Positions 1-4,615 of a DNA stretch of 6,569 nucleotides are shown in pieces; positions within the stretch are counted from its first letter, which is position 1; each line of letters begins with the position of its first letter. The stretch is from Clostridia bacterium (GTDB taxonomy: Bacteria; Bacillota_A; Clostridia; Oscillospirales; Acutalibacteraceae), in assembly GCA_009930155.1 (NCBI GenBank), contig RZYX01000099.1:1-6569 (forward strand). The letters are read 5' to 3'. The notes under the pieces were generated by a model that saw only the letters and a list, made by a program, of their open reading frames with translations, had not been told where the DNA came from and made no database searches. The position numbers were made by a program, and so were the translations under genes.

Positions 1-22
1 TTTCTGCATGGCATAAAAATTC

Positions 23-57
23 CCCCTATTGTAGTTATTTAATTCTACAATAGAGGG
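23..57. terminator. Bidirectional intrinsic terminator
   Basis: A 9-bp perfect stem (CTATTGTAG at 26-34 with CTACAATAG at 45-53) continues, past a single bulged A at 54, into three C-G pairs (23-25 with 55-57). The loop is 10 nt of A and T. On the minus strand the hairpin is followed by AATTTTTA (complement of 14-21), and on the plus strand by TCC and five Ts (58-65). It can therefore end the minus-strand cluster whose last gene stops at 130, and also a plus-strand gene entering from the left of the window. Confidence 0.85.
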
Positions 58-129
58 TCCTTTTTATTCAACGTCCGTTTTTCAGGGGGCTGTTCAATTT
101 TTTGGAGGTCTTTAATATTATTAATGCAT

Positions 130-1008
130 TTAGTCGTTGGAGTCGAACCAAAACAGACTTTTAAAATCCTTTTGAACATCCTTGAAATCCTCTTTTATAT
201 CAACAGGAATATTTTTAAGTTCTTCAAGTTGATATCGCATCTGTTCTTTAAGCCTTGGCATTTCTCTTAAAATTCTTTTAATATTCATGCGGCGTGGAAA
301 GGATAGTGAATTTATCTTTTCTTTAAAGTCATTAAATCTCTCAAAAAGATTGTTGTTACCAGACGAGCCAATCTCAACGACTTCAATTTTTTCAATATCT
401 TCAGAAGCTGAGCGAATTGACCTGATTTTGCTTCTCAATATATTAATATCAATAGTAGCAACAACGGCTATAAATAAATCTGCAATAAATATGGCAAGCA
501 TACAGAAGATTAATATGATAAAGTAATTTTCAGGAACTGTTAAAATTAGTTTTGTTACAGTAGGGCTAATAAACACAATAAACAAAACAGATAAGAATCC
601 CCAAATGCAAGTATGTTGAAGGCATATCCTGCCGTTTAAATTCATAAATCGCTGAGAATAATCCCACCAACGAGCATTAAAAATCTTTTCCATAATATAG
701 CTTGTAAGGTATTCAACAATATCACAAACAAGAATTCCTAGAAAAAATACAATCCATAAGTTGTGTGCAAAAGGTTGTAGAAAAATAGTCATTGTTAAAG
801 CGGCACAGCCGTAAATAGGGCACAAAGGACCTATCAAAAAACCACGATTAATAAATGTAAATTTCTTTGAATCTCTTGTTTCACTTACAGTGCACCAAAA
901 GCACTCAAGCATCCATCCCACAAAGCTATAAAAGAAAAAATAAGCAGCATAAAGCATAAACTTGTCCAAAAAAACACTTCCCCAAAAGTTATCCGATTTC
1001 AAATCCAA
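130..1008 (-). CDS. CmpB/DUF1113 family membrane protein (putative ABC transporter permease type)
   Basis: Polytopic membrane protein of the family called 'putative ABC-transporter type IV' (CmpB, DUF1113); its biochemical function is not established, and no ABC ATPase lies nearby. Family signatures, numbered from the TTG at 1008: YSFVGWMLE (27-35), NRGFLIGPLCPIYG (54-67), ARWWDYS (112-118) and NLNGRICLQ (123-131). Hydrophobic segments lie near 17-37, 56-80, 84-101, 132-152 and 161-187. After about residue 190 comes a soluble, highly charged tail of about 100 residues, probably cytosolic. The start is uncertain. TTG 1008 overlaps the upstream HD gene by 20 bases and has no clear ribosome binding site. 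TTG 969 has GGGGA nine bases upstream. ATG 957 would begin MLYAAYFFFYSFVGW, close to where the family homology starts. The gene is last in a minus-strand cluster, before the terminator at 23-57. The family call is firm; the transport role is not. Confidence 0.85.
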   Translation of the reverse strand: MDLKSDNFWGSVFLDKFMLYAAYFFFYSFVGWMLECFWCTVSETRDSKKFTFINRGFLIGPLCPIYGCAALTMTIFLQPFAHNLWIVFFLGILVCDIVEYLTSYIMEKIFNARWWDYSQRFMNLNGRICLQHTCIWGFLSVLFIVFISPTVTKLILTVPENYFIILIFCMLAIFIADLFIAVVATIDINILRSKIRSIRSASEDIEKIEVVEIGSSGNNNLFERFNDFKEKINSLSFPRRMNIKRILREMPRLKEQMRYQLEELKNIPVDIKEDFKDVQKDFKSLFWFDSND

Positions 1009-1522
1009 AGTCTAAAAATTTAATTTTATAGCGTGTACAAAATGAATAAATAATTTCAATAGTTGCACAATACTTGTCAGACATACACACAATAAATGAC
1101 TCCATAAAACGGGGAGGAGTAGGTGTTAGTGGCCACATGTGACGCAGAATGATGTTTTCCTCTTTTTTTGAAAGAGTCGTAAGAGCTTTTGCATTTTTAA
1201 GCGCAAAACCTGGATGACGATACCCATGAAGTCTGTGACTATTATCGTCTTTTACACGCCAGTCATAGTAAAAAAGGTCATGTAAAACTGCACCTCTTGC
1301 AGCTGAGTTATAGTCTAGTCCAAACTTGCGACAAGCTAAATAACTTAAATAAGAAACACTTATAACATGTTGCAAACGGTTAATGTCAAGATGTTGTGAA
1401 TACTGAGAAAGATTTAGCACTTGTTCAGTAGCTAAAAGGTCTTTTACACAATCGTAAAATCCCTCGTCAATACCACTCTCAATTAAATATGAATTTTTAT
1501 AAGCTTTAAAAATTTTACCCAT
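989..1522 (-). CDS. HD-domain phosphohydrolase
   Basis: Soluble 177-residue HD-superfamily protein, probably a metal-dependent phosphohydrolase in the cytoplasm; the substrate cannot be read from sequence. Likely metal ligands appear in order: H52, H81-D82 (the HD dyad, in VLHDLFYYDW), H103 in GYRHPGFAL, H128 in RHMWPLTP, and D149 in SDKY. All positions expected of an active enzyme seem intact. No second domain (GGDEF, RelA/SpoT, tRNA nucleotidyltransferase) is attached, which fits a small stand-alone hydrolase. The ATG at 1522 is preceded by AAGGA (1533-1537) with a 10-base spacer, which supports this start. Its 3' end may overlap the start of the CmpB/DUF1113 gene by 20 bases, suggesting co-transcription and possible translational coupling. 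The HAD gene upstream ends 82 bases away with no clear terminator between. The superfamily assignment is confident; substrate and pathway are unknown. Confidence 0.85.
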   Translation of the reverse strand: MGKIFKAYKNSYLIESGIDEGFYDCVKDLLATEQVLNLSQYSQHLDINRLQHVISVSYLSYLACRKFGLDYNSAARGAVLHDLFYYDWRVKDDNSHRLHGYRHPGFALKNAKALTTLSKKEENIILRHMWPLTPTPPRFMESFIVCMSDKYCATIEIIYSFCTRYKIKFLDFGFEIG

Positions 1523-1571
1523 AAAATCAAAGTCCTTATTATTAATATAAAAGACAGTTTATCACAATTTT

Positions 1572-1600
1572 TTTATAAAGTATGAATATACTTTAAACAA
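1572..1600 (-). promoter_or_regulatory. Candidate sigma-A promoter for the HD-CmpB pair
   Basis: On the minus strand, TTGTTT (1600-1595), a 17-bp spacer and TATAAA (1577-1572) give a weak -35 and a good -10 with ideal spacing. The predicted transcript would start about 44 bases before the HD start codon. In DNA this AT-rich such matches arise by chance, so this is only a candidate. A palindrome (1576-1595) fills the spacer. Confidence 0.35.
1576..1595. repeat. Perfect AT-rich palindrome in HAD-HD gap
   Basis: TAAAGTAT (1576-1583) and ATACTTTA (1588-1595) are perfect inverted arms of 8 bp around GAAT. No U-tract follows on the minus strand, where the next bases are TAAAAAAATTG as read from the -10 onward, so it does not look like a terminator for the HAD gene. 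Its position between the candidate -35 and -10 of the HD gene would suit an operator. The symmetry is seen directly; the regulatory role is inference. Confidence 0.5.
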
Positions 1601-1604
1601 AAAG

Positions 1605-2441
1605 TTAAAATAAATTATCGCTTTTAAATCTATCTAGCAAATATTGTGCGACACCGTCTTCAAAATTTGCACCAATAACTCCTGTGGCAACATTTTTTAG
1701 CTCATCAACAGCATTACTTGTAGCATAGCATTCGTCGGATGAATTGAACATTATGATATCATTATGATTATCTCCAAATGCAACAATTTTATCAGCTTTA
1801 TAAATATTTTTAAGCATAATCGCACCGTTACTTTTACTTGCATTGTTACTGTAAACTTCCAAAAACCAGTGTGGAGAATAATTGTCTTCGTAAAAAGCAC
1901 AAGAAACTCCAGGAATTTTGCACAGCTTTTCATAAATAGGCAAAAGTTCAGAGTATAAATCTATAAGATTAAAATATACAACTTGAGACCCTTGTGGAAT
2001 ATCATAGCTGTCTGTTTTATAAAATCTATAGTCAAAAAGATGCTTGCGTTTTTCATAAAAAGTTTTATGAATATCCAGTTGCAGGTCAGTAAAAACAAGG
2101 TCTATTCCATCATCTTTTAATAGGTACATAAATGGGCTTTTGCTTGCACCTAAAAATACAGATAAAATTTCTGCAACAGCATTATTATCAAGTGGGTAAT
2201 TATACAGATTCTTTTTATTTTTAACATCATAAATAAAGACGCCATTTAGCAAAACAATAGGAAGTTTAATGTCAACATTATCAAGAAGCCCACTAACAGA
2301 TGCTTGACTTCTTGCAGTTGCAACGGAGAAAATCATACCCTTGTCTATAAGCATATTTAAAATTTCTGCTGACTTTTGAGACACGCAAATATCAGGGTTT
2401 AGTAAGGTCCCATCCAAATCAGTTATGTAAAGTGTACTCAT
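1605..2441 (-). CDS. Cof-type HAD-IIB family hydrolase
   Basis: Cytoplasmic HAD-superfamily phosphatase of the Cof/YidA type (subclass IIB), 278 residues, a typical family length. Motif I is TDLDGTLL with D8 (nucleophile) and D10; motif II is T42 in VATAR; motif III is probably K203 in ASKSNGA; motif IV is GDNHNDIIMF with D224 and D228. The region between about residues 85 and 195 is the C2-type cap that sets substrate choice. Relatives dephosphorylate sugar phosphates, flavin or pyridoxal phosphates and other small metabolites with broad specificity, so no single substrate is proposed. The start was set at ATG 2441 because GAGG lies eight bases upstream and the next residues run straight into motif I. 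An in-frame TTG at 2462 would add seven residues but would place the ribosome binding site inside the gene. The HD and CmpB genes follow on the same strand. Confidence 0.9.
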   Translation of the reverse strand: MSTLYITDLDGTLLNPDICVSQKSAEILNMLIDKGMIFSVATARSQASVSGLLDNVDIKLPIVLLNGVFIYDVKNKKNLYNYPLDNNAVAEILSVFLGASKSPFMYLLKDDGIDLVFTDLQLDIHKTFYEKRKHLFDYRFYKTDSYDIPQGSQVVYFNLIDLYSELLPIYEKLCKIPGVSCAFYEDNYSPHWFLEVYSNNASKSNGAIMLKNIYKADKIVAFGDNHNDIIMFNSSDECYATSNAVDELKNVATGVIGANFEDGVAQYLLDRFKSDNLF

Positions 2442-2511
2442 AATTTCATCCTCAAATCTCAACGAACATATATTATTATATTAATATTAAAAGAATAACA
2501 TATAGCAAATC

Positions 2512-2540
2512 ATTATACAATGTTAATGAAAAAATTCTTG
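2512..2540 (-). promoter_or_regulatory. Candidate promoter for the HAD gene
   Basis: A perfect minus-strand TATAAT (2517-2512) lies about 70 bases before the HAD start codon. The hexamer 17 bases upstream is CAAGAA (2540-2535), a poor -35, and there is no TGn extended -10. It overlaps the -35 of the divergent Nudix promoter. The surrounding DNA is so AT-rich that other starts are possible. Confidence 0.3.
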
Positions 2541-2566
2541 TATATAACAATAAAAAAGAGTATAAT
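2538..2566 (+). promoter_or_regulatory. Candidate sigma-A promoter for the Nudix fusion gene
   Basis: TTGTAT (2538-2543), a 17-bp spacer and a perfect TATAAT (2561-2566) form a plausible vegetative promoter. Transcription would start near 2573, giving a leader of about 42 bases. The leader holds a small hairpin, AGTGC-GTA-GCACT (2585-2597), just before the ribosome binding site GGAGGT (2604-2609). Confidence 0.55.
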
Positions 2567-2614
2567 ATGTTGAAATTAACTTAAAGTGCGTAGCACTATA
2601 TGCGGAGGTACAAG

Positions 2615-3349
2615 ATGCTTGGCAGATATGTCAGAGTTAAAGTTACTAAGCCATTTGGCTCGATTGATGAAAAAAACGGCATGGAGCTGGGACTGAATTA
2701 TGGCGAAATTGACTTTGTAACGACAAAAAAAAGGGAGAAGTTTGAAGCCTATATAATGGGCATTAATCATCCTGTTAAAACATTTGATGGAAGAGTAATC
2801 GCCATCTTTTCAAAGGCTGGTAGGAGAATACTTATAGTAGCACCTAAAAGCAAACGATTTATAGGAACCGAAATTTTAGACTCTACTGAGTTTGCAAATT
2901 TTAATAATGATTGGCGGTTGGAGTGCCTTTATGAACACTCTTGTGGTGCAGTTGTTTATAGGGATATTGATAATGAAATTAAATTCTTAATAATAAAAAA
3001 CAAGCGAAGTGCTCATTGGAGTTTTCCAAAGGGTCATGTAGAGCGTGGTGAAAGTTTGGAGCAAACAGCCTGCAGAGAAGTGCTTGAGGAAACGGGTTTA
3101 CATATCGACCTTTTACCAGATTTTATTACAGAATCAGAATATACAATACAGGGTAGAGTTGAAAAGACCGTTAACATATTTCTTGCTAGCACAAAGGATA
3201 CTACAACAATTATCCAAGAGGAAGAAATAGAGGATTATATTTGGCTTAATTTTGATAATGCTTTTGACAGACTTAAGTTTGAAAACGATAAAAAAATCCT
3301 TATAAAAGCACATGAGTTTTTGATATCTAAAAATATTATTAGTTTATAA
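2615..3349 (+). CDS. Pyrophosphatase-like domain fused to Ap4A-hydrolase-like Nudix domain
   Basis: A 244-residue cytoplasmic protein with two parts. Residues about 1-105 resemble a short family I inorganic-pyrophosphatase-like domain: KPFGS (12-16), LNYG (27-30), EAYIMGINHPVKTFDGRVIAI (44-64) and VAPKSKRF (75-82). The metal-binding aspartates expected after NYG look replaced by Lys/Glu (TTKKREKFE, 36-44), so this half is probably not catalytic. Residues about 108-240 are a Nudix domain with a complete box: G140, E146, then REVLEETGL (154-162). The later EEIEDYIWL (203-211) and KFENDKKILIKAHEFL region (221-236) resembles bis(5'-nucleosyl)-tetraphosphatases, which cleave Ap4A to ATP and AMP. 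That specificity is inferred. The start is ATG 2615, six bases after GGAGG (2604-2608); the in-frame ATG at 2600 has no ribosome binding site and lies upstream of this one. The gene stands alone, divergent from HAD and convergent with the glycosyltransferase. Confidence 0.85.
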   Translation: MLGRYVRVKVTKPFGSIDEKNGMELGLNYGEIDFVTTKKREKFEAYIMGINHPVKTFDGRVIAIFSKAGRRILIVAPKSKRFIGTEILDSTEFANFNNDWRLECLYEHSCGAVVYRDIDNEIKFLIIKNKRSAHWSFPKGHVERGESLEQTACREVLEETGLHIDLLPDFITESEYTIQGRVEKTVNIFLASTKDTTTIIQEEEIEDYIWLNFDNAFDRLKFENDKKILIKAHEFLISKNIISL

Positions 3350-3368
3350 TATAGTTATAGAAATTAAA

Positions 3369-3419
3369 ACACCCCTTCAGTTATTTAGTATTGTATACTA
3401 TAAATAACTGAAGGGGTGT
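3369..3419. terminator. Strong hairpin terminator between convergent genes
   Basis: A perfect 19-bp stem pairs 3369-3387 with 3401-3419, GC-rich at its base (CACCCCTTCAG/CTGAAGGGGTG). The 13-base loop can fold further as GTAT-TGT-ATAC. It lies 13 bases after the glycosyltransferase stop and 19 bases after the Nudix stop. On the minus strand TTTTAATTTC follows, a fair U-tract. On the plus strand the tail is AAATTAAATTG, which is poor. It is best read as the glycosyltransferase terminator that may also mark the end of the Nudix transcript. Confidence 0.8.
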
Positions 3420-3432
3420 AAATTAAATTGAT

Positions 3433-4377
3433 TTAATCTTTTTTATCTTCATAGCTAATTATTTCTTTTGCAATGTATATTGGTCTGCCTTTTGATTGGA
3501 TATATATTTTGGCAAGATATTCGCCAATAATACCAAGAGCAGAAAGCTGAAGACCACCAAGCAAAAGAATAAGTACAACAATTGTTGCGTATCCAGGTAC
3601 AGCAATGGACAAAAATATTTTTTGTATAATAACAACTATTAAATAAATCACAGATAATATAGCTGTAAATATTCCAATTATAGAAGATATACGAAGCGGA
3701 GTTGTGGAGAATGCAACAATACCGTCTACAGCATACCTGCAAAGCTTGCGAAATGACCATTTAGATTTGCCAGCAGAGCGTTCGCTTGCTTGATAAGGCA
3801 TATAATGGGTATTAAATCCAACCCAAGAAAAAAGTCCTTTAGAAAAGCGATGATATTCGGACATACTAATTAAAGATTCTGCCATTGAACGGCGAAATGT
3901 TCGAAAATCACTTGCACCATTAACAAAGTCCAAATCAGTTAGTTTGTTAATAACTTTATAAAAAGAGTTTTTAAAGAAGATGAGTGCTTTTCCTTCTTTT
4001 CGTTTTTCTTGAAAGGTTGCAACGCAATCATAATCATCATTATTATCAAGGAACTCAATCATATCAAGTACAAATTTTGGGTTTTGTTGTAAATCTGCAT
4101 CAATAATGCTAACGTAATCGCCTACAGATTTGACAAGCCCAGCGTATATTGCGGATTCTTTTCCAAAGTTGCGTGAAAAATTAATTATCTTTATTTTAAG
4201 AAGACTTTCTTTATATATTTTTTTGAGGTTTTTGAAAGTATTGTCGTGGCTTCCGTCATTTATAAAGATTATCTCATAATCAAAAGAACAATTATTAAAG
4301 GTATCTTTTACAGCATTATAAAAATTATAAACATTATCTTCTTCGTTATAACAAGGGACAATAAGAGATAACTTCAT
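3433..4377 (-). CDS. GtrB-like family 2 membrane glycosyltransferase
   Basis: A GT2 (GT-A fold) glycosyltransferase of 314 residues, close to the usual length for the GtrB/YfdH/CsbB/DPM1-like group, which moves a sugar from a nucleotide donor to polyprenyl phosphate on the inner membrane face. The N-terminal catalytic domain starts LSLIVPCYNEEDNV (3-16), followed by FINDGSHDNT (38-47), NFSRNFGKESA (66-76) and the metal-binding DAD (93-95) in IIDADLQQNP. The ERSAGKSKWS segment (199-208) is typical of this group. Two transmembrane helices follow (about 229-251 and 264-286), then GEYLAKIYIQSKGRP (285-299) and a charged tail. The start ATG 4377 has a near-perfect AAAGGAGG eight bases upstream. 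It is a single-gene unit with its own promoter and terminator. No GtrA-type flippase or O-antigen-modifying enzyme is next to it, so the sugar and the final acceptor are unknown. Confidence 0.92.
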   Translation of the reverse strand: MKLSLIVPCYNEEDNVYNFYNAVKDTFNNCSFDYEIIFINDGSHDNTFKNLKKIYKESLLKIKIINFSRNFGKESAIYAGLVKSVGDYVSIIDADLQQNPKFVLDMIEFLDNNDDYDCVATFQEKRKEGKALIFFKNSFYKVINKLTDLDFVNGASDFRTFRRSMAESLISMSEYHRFSKGLFSWVGFNTHYMPYQASERSAGKSKWSFRKLCRYAVDGIVAFSTTPLRISSIIGIFTAILSVIYLIVVIIQKIFLSIAVPGYATIVVLILLLGGLQLSALGIIGEYLAKIYIQSKGRPIYIAKEIISYEDKKD

Positions 4378-4411
4378 AAAAAATTCCTCCTTTACATTAT
4401 CAAACTAATAA

Positions 4412-4441
4412 AGTATACTATAAATGCTGTACTAACGTCAA
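4412..4441 (-). promoter_or_regulatory. Sigma-A promoter for the glycosyltransferase gene
   Basis: On the minus strand TTGACG (4441-4436), an 18-bp spacer and TATACT (4417-4412) match the vegetative consensus at 5/6 in each hexamer. Transcription would begin near 4405, about 28 bases before the ATG, leaving just enough leader for the AAAGGAGG ribosome binding site. No palindrome or attenuator is seen in this short leader, so expression may be constitutive. Confidence 0.6.
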
Positions 4442-4537
4442 TTAAATGTTATCGACATATATTGACTTTTGTGTAAAAGGTAAAAAATAGTACAAATTTT
4501 TTCAACACAATGCCCTAAAATTCTTTACAATACACTA

Positions 4538-4566
4538 TGGAAAGTGAAAAGGTTAGCGGTTATAAT
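4538..4566 (+). promoter_or_regulatory. Probable pckG promoter
   Basis: A perfect -10, TATAAT (4561-4566), is preceded at 17 bp by TGGAAA (4538-4543), a 4/6 match to the -35. The predicted start near 4573 gives a leader of about 43 bases. A weak -35 fits a promoter that needs help or is regulated. A second, poorer candidate, TTGACT (4462-4467) with AATAGT (4486-4491) at 18 bp, lies upstream. Confidence 0.55.
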
Positions 4567-4571
4567 ATATA

Positions 4572-4585
4572 TGTAAGCGCATACT
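4572..4585 (+). promoter_or_regulatory. Candidate cre (CcpA operator) at the pckG start site
   Basis: TGTAAGCGCATACT matches the degenerate Bacillota cre consensus TGWAARCGYTWNCW at every defined position except one (A instead of T at position 10). It begins six bases after the -10 and so would cover the predicted transcription start, a position where CcpA binding normally represses. Repression of gluconeogenic PEP carboxykinase when sugar is plentiful makes physiological sense. Binding is inferred from sequence only. Confidence 0.6.
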
Positions 4586-4615
4586 TTTTGGCAATATGAA
4601 AGGAGATCAAAATAC

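Noticed and set aside
124..270. Short plus-strand frame starting MHLVVGVEPK after a TTTGGAGGTC sequence
   Set aside because: The GGAGG-like sequence is too far from the ATG, the frame is antisense to the end of the DUF1113 gene, and the peptide is just the reverse reading of its codons.
287..526. Plus-strand open frame of 79 codons
   Set aside because: It lies entirely antisense to the well-supported DUF1113 gene, has no ribosome binding site and resembles no family.
1764..1958. Plus-strand open frame antisense to the HAD gene (and a minus-strand frame-shifted one at 1751-1933)
   Set aside because: Both fall inside the HAD coding region, whose motifs are intact throughout, so they are out-of-frame shadows.
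2442..2462. Longer HAD start at TTG 2462
   Set aside because: The GAGG ribosome binding site for ATG 2441 lies within this extension, and the added residues precede motif I by more than is usual in the family.
2585..2597. Small hairpin AGTGC-GTA-GCACT in the Nudix leader, considered as a riboswitch or attenuator
   Set aside because: A 5-bp stem alone in a ~40-base leader has no riboswitch-like conserved core and no alternative pairing with the ribosome binding site that I can see.
2600..2614. Longer Nudix start at ATG 2600
   Set aside because: No ribosome binding site precedes it, and GGAGGT lies just downstream at the right distance for ATG 2615.
4524..4529. TTTACA as the pckG -35
   Set aside because: It is a good hexamer, but 17 bp downstream the sequence is AAAAGG, not a -10, and it is 31 bp from the TATAAT at 4561.
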